Source: Lojkania enalia
Lineage: Eukaryota; Ascomycota; Dothideomycetes; Pleosporales
Length of the DNA stretch: 64,000 bases
Direction: 5' to 3'
Assembly (NCBI GenBank): GCA_010094045.1
Contig: ML986674.1
Span: 4,369 to 68,368 of the forward strand
Positions 46,167 to 58,200 of this stretch are shown piece after piece. Under the pieces are notes generated by a model. That model worked only from the letters and a program-made list of their open reading frames with translations. It ran no database searches and was not told the origin of the DNA. Both the position numbers and the translations under genes were made by a program. Positions within the stretch are counted from its first letter, which is position 1; each line of letters starts with the position of its first letter.

Positions 46167-49100
46167 CATTCCTATTTGATGTCCAATTGCAAAGCAATTG
46201 TAGACTTCACGTGTCCCTTCAAAATATTCTTATGCTTGTCTGTATCGGCGAGTCCGTCTCACCGTAGTGCTGTAATATCGCCCTTTTGCTACCTCCGATG
46301 GTGGCAAAAACGCCGCCTCGCTTCTGGACGCATAGAACTCGGCTGATCTTTGCTTTTGCCTTCCAGAACAACCCACTGCTTTACCGCAAACTCAACGAAA
46401 ATCACAGCCACAGCTCCTCCTGCACGGCTTTGGGGGTGACGACCATGTTAGCCCCACGCAAGTCCTCGACGAAGCCGCTATCGAATACGAGGATGATGAC
46501 TACTATGATGTGCATTCCGACGAAGAGATGCTAGATGGTGTGGAGGCGGATGAAGATATGATGATAACTAGTCGAGACTTCAGTCTCATCCAACGACTTC
46601 ACCGTGAGAGCTTAGGCGAGCTGTCTATACGACGCTATGATGCTTTTATTAATGAGAACATACTTCATCAGTATCGGGCAGAAAATGTCGCGAATCCCCT
46701 AAAGAATCCCAAGACTGCCAGAGTCTTTGCACACTTCATCTTCGTTACCGGGCCAAGCTTGTCCATCTACGAACGAAACCCAAGCAACCCGAACTCGATC
46801 TTCGAAGGACCGACCCCGCCGTCTCAGCAGAACCTATGGACATACATACTTCCGCTAAAAGCTCTCAAGCACCAGGGGCTGCTTCATGCCATGTTAGCAT
46901 TGTCAAGCTTGCACATTGCAAAACTTCAAAGAGCCTCGCCAACACCATCATACAAACACTACGCTTATGCGATCAAACGACTTCATCGGTCTTTGAGCAA
47001 CTCGAAGAAACGTCTACAAGTACCCACTCTTGCCACGGCTCTTCTTCTAGCATTCTACGAAGTCATGACTGCAGAGCATGTAAAGTGGTCAACGCATCTA
47101 GTTGGCGCAGCGCAACTCCTTGCCGAGCTAGACTTTCGTTCGCTCACTCAAGAGGCACGGCGCCTCAAAGCTGAGCAGACCGCACAAGACGAGAAATTCC
47201 CATACCGGAACCCCAGCATGCTCATTGATCAACGAGAGTATGAACAAAACTTGAAAGCAAGTGCTATGATGCCGGACGAGATTACGGTTAGCACAATTGT
47301 GGGAAAGAAGGTCAGCTACGATGACTTTGGAAGGGTCTTGGAGGAGCCTTCAATGCGCCAAGAGAAGAAGAGGAAGCTGTTTGAAAAATTTGACCTCAGA
47401 TTGTTCGAGACATCTCAGGATCTGCACTGGTGGTACGCAAGGCAGGACGCTTTCCAAAGCATCGTGAGCGGCAACCCATTGATGTAAGCGCCATGTGACA
47501 ATCAGATAGGAAGAAGCTAAAAGAACATACTATAGCATGGACTACCGTAAATGGTCCGATTGCCCTCCTCGAGCACCCCTAGGCCGCACAGATGCTCTAT
47601 TCGGCTCTCACGATCATATCATCCTCCTGATCGGTCGCATAGCAGAATTCACAGCCCGAGATCGCGAACGAAAACTGAGGCAACAGGAAGCTGATGGCGG
47701 TACATGGAGACCGCGGCCTGGTATGCCAGGAATGCCTCCTATGGGACAACCTCCTTCTCAAGATCGACGACAAAGTCGCCAGTCTTCTACGCCAGCTACC
47801 CCAACGGGCCCTTCATCACAGGGGATGGGTGGTCCACCTCCAGGCTGGACGGGACCACCTCCGCCAGGATGGAAGGGGGGACCGCCCCCTGGTTGGACGA
47901 GACCACCTCCTCCAGGCTGGAGTGGAGGACCTCCGCCCCAGATGATGCCAAGCGAACCGGAGCCCTCTCAACCCCAAATGGGACCGCCACATGTGTCAGA
48001 AACTGTGCCACCACCTGGCTGGAAAGGACCCCCACCGCCAGGATGGATGGGAGGACCACCACCTGGTTGGACCGGTCCTCCTCCTCCTCCTCCTCCTCCT
48101 CCTCTAGGTTGGAGTGGCGACCCTCCGCAGGCTTCGCCGACAGGACCACCGCCGTCGAAGTCTCAAATACCTCCCCCAGGCTCCGTCCCTCAAGGGCAGG
48201 GTCAGGGTCAAGGTCAAGCTCCAGGCCATGGCATAGGCCAAGTACCACGCGGACCACCACCAATACAAGGCCCTGGTTTTTACGGCATGGCACCATCCAG
48301 GGGAAAAGCTCCCCTTCCCACATCCTTTGCGAATCCTGATTTCCCTCAATCTCCCAAATCTCCCATCTCACCCACATCAAAGTATCCCGACCTTGAAGCT
48401 GCCTATGAAGTGGCTCTCAGCGACTGGAACAGTATCCAAGCCGCCCACGACGCTGTCGCCCAAACCCTAATCAACACTCCAGGCTTCCAGACACTTCCTC
48501 CTGAAATGTATCAAATCGGACCAGGAGCCAACATGACACCATTTGGTCCAGCACTCGTCCACCGCAGCTACGACATTTCAATCCTTTGGGCACATTTACA
48601 CCTCGCACAAATCATTCTCCTACGCTCGCATCCTGCCATGCCGCCCGCAGCCCACGTTGCAGCAGGCTTCGGCGCCTCAGCAACAGCACCCTACGCCACT
48701 CTCATTGGACGCATAGCAGCTAGCATCGATGTCCCTATGGACGAAAATACACCCCTTACACCCCAGCTCGGCGCCGCTCTCATTGAATCCACCATGTCTT
48801 TATTCTTCGCTGGAATCCAATACCATGACCCACATCAGCGCGATTGGCTCATAACACGCCTCGTGGAAATCGATCGACGGACAGGCTGGGCCTCGGCGGC
48901 CGTCATCGCACGAGCCTGCGAAACAAGCTGGGAGACTAGCGCAAAAATGGGCGTTGGGCCGGCCTACGAACGTCGTACACGTCGCTTTGGCGAGGAAGGG
49001 CCTATTGTCCCGGACGCGAATTCAGAAGGGACGGAGGGTGGGGGTTGGGGAGGTGAAGGGATAATAAGGAATCCGCGTAAGACAAGGGAGAGAGAGGACG

Positions 49101-49324
49101 GAGCGCAGAGAAAGAGAGACCAGTATGAGGGGGATGAGATGAGGTTTGTTGTTAGGTATAATACTGGTCTGGTGCCGTGGGCTATGAACTTGTTGGCTAC
49201 GGATGAGGATTTGAGGATTGGGATGGAAAGGGTGGTATTAGGTCCGGCGGAATTGAGAGGCGTGGAGAAGGAGAGAAGTAGTGAGGATGAAGAAATGCAT
49301 GAAGAGAAAGAATATCGGAATTGA
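45027..49324 (+). CDS. Zn2Cys6 transcription factor (moc3-type regulator)
   Basis: Three exons: 45027-46077, 46367-47483 and 47536-49324, about 1318 aa. Intron 1 (46078-46366, 289 bp) has GTATGT/TTCCAG and contains a TTA microsatellite; intron 2 (47484-47535) has GTAAGC/ATAG. The binuclear zinc cluster lies near residue 30: CLTCRKRRIKCGEERP and CANCIKSKRQCEGY. A Gln/His/Pro-rich stretch follows (about 120-350), then an acidic patch (YEDDDYYDVHSDEE), and then the fungal-specific regulatory domain (FSLIQRLHRESLGELSIRRY, HQGLLHAMLALSSLHIAKLQ, TALLLAFYEVMTAEHVKW). In exon 3 a block of PPPGW-x-G repeats (about residues 810-920) interrupts that domain before it resumes (DLEAAYEVALSDWNSIQAAH). The architecture matches proteins annotated as moc3, a fission-yeast stress and mating regulator; targets are unknown. 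Confidence 0.88.
46116..46166 (+). repeat. TTA/ATT microsatellite inside intron 1 of the Zn2Cys6 gene
   Basis: About 17 perfect TTA units within the 289-bp first intron. It probably explains why this intron is longer than its neighbours. Confidence 0.9.
47820..48140 (+). repeat. Degenerate repeat coding PPPGW-x-G units in the Zn2Cys6 gene
   Basis: The segment encodes about eight copies of the pattern PPPGW followed by T, K, S or M and G (for example GPPPPGWKGGPPPGWTRPPP), ending in a CCT run that encodes polyproline. Third codon positions vary between units while Pro, Gly and Trp are kept. Confidence 0.8.
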
Positions 49325-49659
49325 AGGGGAGGAAAGAGAATGTTGAACATTATAGGAGGACTTTTGGGGGATTCTGGAGGTGATTGTCGATACAGAGCAA
49401 TTGAGTGGTCAAGGCAGGCATGTTGTCAAACGTCAATGGCAGCGGTTGCAAGTTGTCGATCGATGTCTCCGTCGCTCAAAGTAGCCCAATTATCAGTGTA
49501 ACGCCCAACGAAACCAAACGCCAGGCCCCGCGATAGCCACACGTCAAGCGTATGAGGACACCAACTCAATAGCGCCATGCTCCTTTGAACTCTTGCCGGA
49601 TATCGTCATCCCCATCCACATCCGTACACCAATTACGACCGCGACGACTTAATGTCTGT
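49325..49659. other. 3' flank of the Zn2Cys6 gene
   Basis: Ordinary-composition sequence between the stop codon and the AT-rich block. No gene is seen. Confidence 0.6.
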
Positions 49660-50790
49660 AAAAAAAAAAAAAGCAATATGATATAAAAATCCATTATAAT
49701 ATAACTATAACACTTATTTTAATAGCTGTACTAGTATAGAGTATACGATACTTTAAAACGATAAATATTATAACTTAGAAGTTTCTAGAAAAATCTAATA
49801 GTAATATTATACTTTATAGCTAGTAGTATATATAGTATTTAAAGATTCTAAATATAATATTATATAATCGAAATATACTTTATAATTTAGATATTCTTAA
49901 TTCTTATATTAATATATTTTAGTATCTATTAGTAATTTTCTTTTATAATATATTAAATAATTAACTTCTACTACTTTTATCTAATTTTATCTTATTTCTA
50001 TAATATTTAAATAATTTCTAATTTTAAGAATAATTTTCTATTAAATTTATCTATTTTATAGTAGAAATTAATTTAGAATTTAGATATATTTATAGAAGTT
50101 AGATAAAAATATTATTTAAATATAATTTTAAATTAAAATATTTATATCTATTATTTTTAAATTACTATTCTCTATTTTTATAATAGACTAGTATAATAGA
50201 TTATAGTATAGTAATAATAGATAGAGTAGTATAACTATAATAGATCTTTTAGAATTACCCTCTAAGTCTAGAATCTTAAATTCTCTATAAAATACTCTTA
50301 GTTCTAATTTAGTTAATTTATAGATTATATAAGTATATAAATATATACTTTTCTAAATCTTAAAGATTACTTTCTAAAAATTTATCTCTTTTTCTCTCTT
50401 ATAGAATATTACTCTATACCCTTCTTTTTAACTTTTTAAACTTTCTACCTATATAATATTTTATAATAGCTAAATATCTATATATTCTCTATTCTAAGAG
50501 AAGAGATAGATAAATTGCTAACATTCTTATAGGGTACGATTCGGCTATTTTAACCTTATATTAGATAACTCTATATAATTAACTTATAATATAAAGCTAT
50601 AAGATATTATAGTTTTAAAATAACTATTTCTATCTTACTCTATATTCTAATCCTATATCTATAATTATAAGTTCTAATCTTATAGATTTTCTACCTTAAA
50701 ATATAATAAATATAAACTTTAAGGTGTAGATAAATGTAGTATATTGCTATATTGTAATATATTGCATTATATTCAATTATACAAGATCAA
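49660..50790. repeat. Extremely AT-rich block, probably RIP-degraded repeat DNA
   Basis: About 1.1 kb in which nearly every stretch is TA, TTA or ATT with only scattered C and G. It is sharply different from the flanking DNA. No frame of useful length survives on either strand. Abrupt edges, near-absence of CpA/TpG context and excess TpA are the signature of repeat-induced point mutation of an old element. The original element cannot be identified by eye. Its right end abuts the tRNA-like repeat at 50.8 kb. Confidence 0.8.
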
Positions 50791-50825
50791 CTGAGGCGAA
50801 GCGCTCCGGATCTTATGTATATACG

Positions 50826-50936
50826 TCTAGTCTGAGTGTTAGAAGCACGGCTCTATACTACTGCGCTACTGCAACCAGAAGGTACGAATGATTAATATCG
50901 CTGATCATGGGTGTAGAATAGTATATATACCCTTAC
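50826..50936 (-). repeat. Dispersed tRNA-like repeat, copy A (inverted relative to copy B at 63.3 kb)
   Basis: Read on the minus strand the copy starts GGGTATATATACTATTCTAC, continues through a palindromic GATCA..ATTAATCATT segment, then GGTTGCAGTAGCGCAGTAG and TATAGAGCCGTGCTTCTAAC. The second half resembles the 5' half of a tRNA: an A-box-like TAGCGCAGTAGT, a GAGC D-arm end, and a GTG-CTTCTAA-CAC anticodon arm with UCU in the anticodon position. A normal T-arm and acceptor 3' strand are not found, so it is not a working tRNA gene. It continues leftward into the AT-rich block. Every core difference from copy B is a transition. Confidence 0.7.
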
Positions 50937-51156
50937 ACTGAGCATGTAAATGCTATGGCATACCTGTCAATGCTCGCGGGAGCCAATCCTTCGCTCTCTA
51001 TTCAAGACGAAATAAAAATGCAGACATGCAAACATACGGATATACGAATCTAGACAAAAAAGACAGTCAAGGATGAAACAAGGCCAAATACCTGCACCTC
51101 ATTACGCACCTGCCTCCTCTACCAACACTCCCTCTCCGCCCCTCCACATAGGCTGC

Positions 51157-52269
51157 TCAAACAAGACCATAAAGCGGCCTAGGCATAGGGTTGCAGATTT
51201 TTGGCCTTCCAACCCCAGATCTCATCTTCGCATCCTTAACGCCAATATACGCTTCTCTCCGCGCCGGATCCCCCACCGTAACCGACCAGGTCCTAAGGCC
51301 ATAATAAACCCCGATATGATGCACCAGCCACCTCCCAAAACTGCCCCCCTGATCGGCTTCCAGGGTCTCGAAAAGCATGAGCTCGCGCTTGACATTGCTG
51401 CTAGAGCTCGGGCTCCGCAGATCATTCATCGCGCCATTCCGGCCGACGAAGACGATTTCATCGTCGCTGGAGTCTGGGTCTAAGGGCAGACCGTCTGCCT
51501 CGGCGCTGCGCTCCTTGTCCGCGTATGCAGAGACCCAACGGCGAACGTCCTCTTCCAGGTCCATGAGCAGGCCTTTTGCGCCGCGGGAGCGCTTCAGCTT
51601 GTCGCGTAGCTCCTTGGGCACAATTCCCGGGTCGGTGGGCTTCTTGGCCGTGCTGCGGGTCTGCGATTTGGCTTTTACAGCTGCGGTTTGGCGGTCAGTG
51701 GAGCGGGTAGAGAGGCCAGCGTCCCAAAGGGGGGCGAGGTAGTAGGGGATGTGGCGGGTTGGGTGTGTGGGATGGATTTCCCAGTCGCGGGGGGTGGGAG
51801 GTTCGGCATGGGGATTGCTTAGGAGACGGTCTGTTTCAGGTCAATTAGAGGAATTTCATCTCTGGGAAGAGGAGTGGAAAGATGGAGGAGTTGGGGATTG
51901 GATAGGATTGGATTGGGGCGGATTACCATTCTCCCATCTCTGCCGTCTACGGCTCCCCTCCTTTCCTTTCAATAGTGCCTCCCTCCTCTTCAAGCTATCC
52001 CGTCGAAGCGGCTGCTTGCGCTTGTAGTAACTAGTATCCTCCTTTGTAGTATTGGCCGTGGCCATCGGACGCACAGCCGCAGCAGGCGCAACATCATCGA
52101 GAGGAATCGCAAGGGAAACACAGGTTTCCTGGACGCCACCAGCAGTGTTGATAGTAACAGCGCCCATAGCCGCCGTTGCCTCCTCAGTCCAAGCCTGGAT
52201 ATCGATGGGCTGCGATGCTGGCGTAGATTCGGGGCTCTGGGGAGCTTCGTTGAGGGGGTGGATAGCCAT
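51157..52269 (-). CDS. R3H-associated N-terminal domain protein
   Basis: Two exons, 52269-51927 and 51830-51157. The intron (51831-51926, 96 bp) has GTAATC and AACAG, phase 1, restoring RQRWENDRLLSNPHAEPP. The product is about 338 aa. After a disordered, Ser/Pro-rich N-terminus comes the R3H-associated module: YYKRKQPLRRDSLKRREALL, PRDWEIHPTHPTRHIPYYLA and PLWDAGLSTRS. A charged helix (VPKELRDKLKRSRGAKGLLM) follows. Near the C-terminus GGSFGRWLVHHIGVYYGLR contains Arg-x3-His (RWLVH), the R3H motif that binds single-stranded nucleic acid, and then VGDPARREAYIGV. It is likely an RNA- or ssDNA-binding protein; its role is uncharacterised in fungi. The shorter frames seen in each exon belong to this one gene. 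Confidence 0.85.
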
Positions 52270-53040
52270 TATTATCTAGCTCCTTGGGGCGAGGAGAAGT
52301 GAAAAACGGAGAAAGAATAAATAGAATGTGATATCGGAGACTGATGATAAGAAATCTGCGCGAAGATCCTCACTCTCACAAAATTCGGTCAACGAGTAGA
52401 AAGGAATGAGGGATTGCACTGGCGGACGAGTTTGGCGACCGGAGGGATGGGACTGATAGAGCGCGATAGGAACCGCGCAGTTATCCGCGGACTAGCGAGT
52501 GACTTGCTCAGCAGCCAATCGGAGGTCCATGAGGGGCACGATGTGCATGACGCAGTGAGAGTCACAGATGGGAAGGCGAAGGTGTACAAGCTATTTGCTG
52601 TCACAAGGACATTTGAAACATGTGTTTGGGCGCGAAAGCTGGTTGGACGCCTGCAAGGAGAGATGTGATGGCAAAATGTTAAGCTGTTTCTGGCCATGTT
52701 CGTATAGACATTATAAATTCACAATTAGCATCAACGTCAAACTGACATGGACACCTTAACGGCCTGAATCTGCTATATTAAAGATGCATATTAGTTTCAA
52801 TATGAGGGATTTTGCATGGTTGAGCATCGTGTCTTGACTAAGTGATGGCTAGTGTTCACCGGATACTCCAAAGTAGAACATTAAGCCATGATCCGCGAGG
52901 CTAACTATATCGTAAGACTACAATCGTGACACTTGTTATAAATCCCATCTCCCATGTACTACACATCCAAAATACGAACTAAAAGATCAACAGATTTCTA
53001 AGACCAATATACAAAAACCGATTCCACCATGTGCATCCAA
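52270..53040. other. Intergenic region between R3H-associated gene and M28 peptidase gene
   Basis: Promoter of the R3H-associated gene and 3' flank of the peptidase gene, about 770 bp. No coding signal that I can support. Confidence 0.6.
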
Positions 53041-54433
53041 CTAGAACTTAGCAAAAGCGAGCTCATATGCCAAACCAAGTGTCATCCTCGCGTGCTGCAG
53101 CATATGATCGAAGCTTAAATATTCAATCTTGTCCTCTGTCGTATGAATCTTGCTATCCGAATACTTGAAATCACTTTCGATTACAAATGCGCTGGGATAA
53201 CCAGCCTTGCTCGCACTTGCATGGTCCGAGCAGGCGTAGCCACACTTTGTCAGAATGTATGGAATATTGCAATAGTCGGTGATGACTTCCTTAATGAATT
53301 CGGTTAGACCGGGGTCAACAAAATCTGTGATGACTCCGACGGATTCGGGTTCGCCTGCGTCGATGGTTTTTTGGACGTAACCGGTCATGTCTTGTTGCAG
53401 CATCGCCTTGATATCTCTGCCTTCCTCCTCGTACGACTGGAAGATTGCCTGCGAGCCGAGTAGCCCCCCTTCTTCGGCTGAATACCAGTGGAACTCGATT
53501 GTATTCTCGGCCTTGCCCTTCAGAATATCGTCTGACTTGAGAAGCACTCGCAGGGCTTCCAATATTGTAACAGTTCCGCTGCCATCATCGTCCGCCCCCG
53601 GAGCAGCAAGTAGCGAGGGGAAGAACAGGTTGATACTATCTTGGTGCGCGCCGATAACGACAGTCTTCTCGCTTTTTCCGGGAAGCGTCGCGATAATGCT
53701 GCTTTGGCCCCATGGATGCGGAAATGCCTTGACAAATGCATTATGCTTAAGGGCCCCTGCCTCATACAACGTGCTGTTCACCTGGCTGAGTAGCCATGCC
53801 GACGATTCCGCGCCGTACGACGACTTGTAGTATCGAGTGTGAAAGGATGTGAATTTCTCCAAATGCTTTCGCATATTATCCTTCTCTAGTTCCTCAAGAA
53901 GGGGTGCGACGCTCTTATTGTGGGTGGTCTTAGAAGGGAACTTTACGCTTCGGAGCTCGATTCTCTCGCGGTTCAATTCGCCGAGATTAGGCGTATGCGT
54001 GATATCGAAGAAGTTGATGCCTTGCTGTGAGATGTCAACATCATTCCCTAAACCCCGAGGACTAGTTACGAAGGATTCACGAATGAAGAAGATCGAGTCG
54101 GTGACGGTAGTTGCAGCCGAGTAGATATGCGACGCTTCGCAGGCCAACAGCCGATAGCGCGTGAGCTCATAGAAGGACGGGGAAGAGAGCTGGAATATAT
54201 TCAACTCTTTAAACAGAGAATAATATACATACCCTTCGAAGTTCCCATTTTTCCTCCTCCTTAACTCGTCTTGTCTCACCTGGCGCCATCTCGATGAGGT
54301 AGTCATCCGGCTCGACGACGTTCGGTTCGACCTCGGGTACTCCATCTAGAAACACTTGTAGGCCGTCTTTTGGATGCGTCACAGCAGTAGCAAGACTCGC
54401 CGCACACAGATATAACAAAATAGAAGACTTCAT
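53041..54433 (-). CDS. Secreted leucine aminopeptidase, metallopeptidase M28 (LAP1 type)
   Basis: Two exons, 54433-54233 and 54024-53041. The intron (54025-54232, 208 bp) has GTATGT and CTCACAG, phase 0, joining [18 protein letters not shown]. The product is about 394 aa. There is a signal peptide ([18 protein letters not shown]), a propeptide ([19 protein letters not shown]) and a mature catalytic domain. All metal and catalytic residues of co-catalytic zinc M28E enzymes are visible: [11 protein letters not shown] (His), [11 protein letters not shown] (bridging Asp), [11 protein letters not shown] (catalytic Glu and ligand Glu), LQQDMTGY (Asp) and [12 protein letters not shown] (His). The Cys pair of KCGYACSDH is kept. 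It removes N-terminal residues, preferring Leu, from extracellular peptides; such genes are usually induced on protein media. Confidence 0.93.
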
Positions 54434-55228
54434 GGTTGCCAGGGATGTCTTTTAGCTGTGAAATGTGATGTCATAAATGCAAGTAATGTATATGCGTAAC
54501 GAGTTGGCTTAGGGACCGGAGATGGCGGGGCTTAGATTAACTGGATAAGGAAAAAGCGTATATGGACTTTGCTGTAGGTACCTGCACGACCGGTTAGTAT
54601 GCATCGGCAGGTCTCAGGCCGGGTGAAATCCCCATCCTCTGCAGGCAATAGTTCGTTGAACTACGTTGTAACAATAACGGCAGTGCCCTGTGTAGTTGTT
54701 GATCGTTTTTGAAATATTTGATTGTACTCTCTCTAGTACCAAACTCGCCATATTGTCACGCTACGGTACATATGCAGTAGCTCCTTGTCACCACTCTCCC
54801 TATTATTCACATGTTTCTGAAACTATTTTGCGCGACTACGCGTTGGTGTCGCCATCATACGATTTAACTGATGTTGAGGCAAATGGTGTATCTATCGGAA
54901 ACCACGTTGCTCCTCCCATGCCCAACCATGCAATGCCGAATCCGTTCTTAACATAAGGAAGACTCTCATAACTCGCTCATGCAATTCCCACTATACAGGC
55001 ACCACCCACTATTAAAACAACTCCATGGAGCCACCGCGCTACACGCAACGTAAGAAAGAAATCGGAAGTGCAAAAGAAGCTTACTATGACTTGTACCTCA
55101 TTGGAGAACCTGCATCCGAATACATAAACACTAAATATGCTCACCATTGCCGTGGTACCTAAGTAGCTACTGGCCGATTGATGCGATGCCAAGACAACTT
55201 CTGATACCAGAGCGTGTTAATGCCGGCC
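54434..55228. other. Intergenic region; no gene supported
   Basis: Promoter of the peptidase gene and 3' flank of MTR10. A hydrophobic 71-codon frame at 54977-55192 (-) has no partner exons that I can find and is not called. Confidence 0.5.
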
Positions 55229-58200
55229 TCAACCAGAGAATCTGAATCGAGATGCTTCAAGTCGCCCTAAGCCCTCACGAGGCGCAACGTTCCTTCGCCG
55301 ATACGAGGTCGTAAAGTCCTGAAGGATTGTGCGAATCATTCGGACGTCGCCTGTCTCAATACGCTGCTTGATGTTGTTCAAGAACCTGTCGGATTCTTGC
55401 GGTGTAATGGAGCCAGCAGGCAACAAGCCCACTGTGCTTTGTACCCAATTAGCAACGTGCTCAGGCATGAGCTCAAACATATCTAGAAGAACGCCCGAAG
55501 CATCTGGGAAGCATCCTTCGGGGAAGCTATACATCATGCCTGCCATGATGCGTTGAACGAGCTGTGGACCGGCATTAGCAAGCAATTGCTTTACCCGGGT
55601 TCGAAGAGCCTCCGGAACTTGTTGGCGGCTGTGATCAAAGCTAGATGAAGGTGCTTGGTTCCTTCCGTAACCAAAGAGGTCGCGAAGGAAGTGTAGTGTG
55701 GCCAGCAATGGTTCTTCCTTGAGAAGGGTAAGGGAGCTACAAGCTGCGAGAAGAATAATGTCCATCAATTTCGACATGATGGTCTCTGAGGGGTAATAGA
55801 GTGTCATATCAGCAGTTAACCGGAAGAAATCTTCAATAACTATAACTTGCGTAAGCGAAAGGAATCTTGACACCGGGTATATACTTACGGTCAGGCAATT
55901 CTTCTGGCGGTAAGTCGTTCAAGACTCTTAGAAACGTTGTCGCCTGCTGCTCATAGAATTGGAACACTGCAGCCGCAGTATTGGACTCCACTTCGTTATC
56001 CTCGCTTGGAGCAAATTCACGCACGATCGCACTGGTAGCCCATAGGAAACAACCCTGTCTTGACGTTTCGAATCCTTGAGCGAGCTTGTGTGCAAGTTCT
56101 GGTAGGAGTGGCTGCATGGCGGTCCGGTAAGAAAGTATCATGTATCGCCAGCATCGGCAGACCCTCTCGAGAATGGGTATGCTATCATGAAAGTGCGAGA
56201 TCAGGCCTCCAAGGACCGGGAAGATTTCTTGGCAGTATTTGACGGCAGGGTTCTCTTCATTCAATTTGACATATGGCTTCACCATTTCAAAGAAGATTGT
56301 CAAGATGTTGATCTTGTCTGTGTAAAGAGTCAGAATTGATGATTTCTTTTGGAGGGGGGAAGCATGCCTGAGAGTATCTTCTTCGCTGCATCATCCGTAG
56401 CCGTGGGAGCGGTACTGATGATGTCCTGCACAAGAGGGTTGCAGTACATCTTGAGGAGCTCAAATATCTGCCCAGTAGGCGCTTTGGCAATGACAGAAGC
56501 GACACCCTCTGTAATTTCTTCTTGGCTGCTTGCGGGAAGCGCGTCAAGATATTTGACGTAGAATTCCTGTAACTGAGCCACAAATTCGACCAACAGACTT
56601 GCGCAATCATTGCAGAAGAATTTGAACGAGAGAGCAGCGGCTCGGACAACATCTTTAGTTGCATGCTCAAAGGCTCCCATAATGAAATTGAGCTGTGGCT
56701 GCAACGTGTCCGGGTGTTGGGCTGTCCATTCTGTGTATCTTCCAAGAGCCATGACTGCCTGAAACCGGACTTTGTTGTGATCAGGGATTTGCGCAATCAG
56801 AGGAATCAGACGAGGAAGCATGATATTTTCCTCTGGAGACACCATTCGACCCATTGCCCGCACAGCGAACAGGGGTGCCTCCAGTTTCTGCCATTCGGGG
56901 ACGTGGTTCGGCGCAGCCTGTGGTCCGTAAGCCTGGACCCATGCCTGGATCAAGTCGTAAGGCTTCCGCAGGCAATCGGTGACGCCCATAACTTCGCAGC
57001 AGTCTTTCAACACATCACCCATCTGATGTCGGAATTCCCGGAATTTCTCTTCTTGATCGCGGTCGCCCTCGAATAGATCCTTTTCATCCCCGCTTTCTGG
57101 CTTTGGGTACTCTAGATGGCCGATCATAATGTCGACAAGTTTAGAATAGATGTCGACGTATTGTAATCTTGCCTGTATATACTTTTCCAGGGTAAGGTAC
57201 TGCTTAAGGTCGTACCAGAATTTAAACGTGTGTGATATCGCATCCCGCTCCCTGTCGAGCTCAGCAATATGTAGGATTGCTTCAACAAGCTTTCTGAAAT
57301 CCGAAGGAATCCGTGCAACGAGTACTACCCAGGATTCACCGGCTTCTGCCAGAACTCTAGATATGCCTTTAAACCTTTCGGTATCTTCATCGGCGGCGGC
57401 CTTGACGAGCTGTGACTGTAAGCCAATTACCTGGGGATATAGTACCTGAATAGCAGACATGGACTCGTCCACATCCTTGGTTTCGGCGATCATGGAGCAC
57501 AGGCATTCAACAGCGGCTTCAAAGGGTTCCTCAACAGAGAGTGCATCGACAATGACCTTGAGTAAGGGCGAGCTAATGATATTCTCCAAGGGGATTTCCT
57601 TGATCCAGGAAGTGATACAATTGAGTAGCTGGGGGTTCTGAGCGGCAGCCGCTATGCTTGTCAGCTGGTCGCAGAATATATGTGGGATGGGCACATACGT
57701 GATGACTGCGCGTACTGTATGAGCAGAGTAAGGGCCTGCTGCGCATTGTCCTCGATCAACTCGGCTGTCCTGGTGGTCAACTCGGATTCCTGGCAATAAC
57801 AAGTATTAGATTCAGTCTTTGACACGAAATCGCAATATCGCAGGGAGGTGCCCGCAAGCTGGTGGGTGGTGTTTCGGCCGAACGTACAGTAAGGTTGATC
57901 TTTCGTCCATGCGTGACCTCTTCGGGGAGGACACGCAGAAAGTCCAAGACGCAGGGCAGCGTTGCTGGGTCTGATCCGAGAGTGGAGACGACGAGGGGCA
58001 GAACGTCCTTCCATTCGGTCATCTGTATAGCCAGATTGGCTAGGCAGACACACAGCTGCAGTCTAATGGGCTTGGGTCCATTGCGGAAGGTTATCAGACT
58101 ATTCATGATCTGAACCCGCAGCGAGGGGAGTGCATCGCGGGGGACTTGGTGAAGGTCGTAGACAATCTGCAAGCATGAGAGCTGGACACAGCAGGAACGC

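Noticed and set aside
50826..50936. Intact tRNA-Arg(UCU) gene
   Set aside because: Only a 5'-half-like part is present; anticodon stem pairs over just three base pairs and no T-arm or acceptor strand follows.
54977..55192. Hydrophobic 71-codon minus frame
   Set aside because: Too short and without partner exons; could be chance hydrophobic coding of T-rich DNA.
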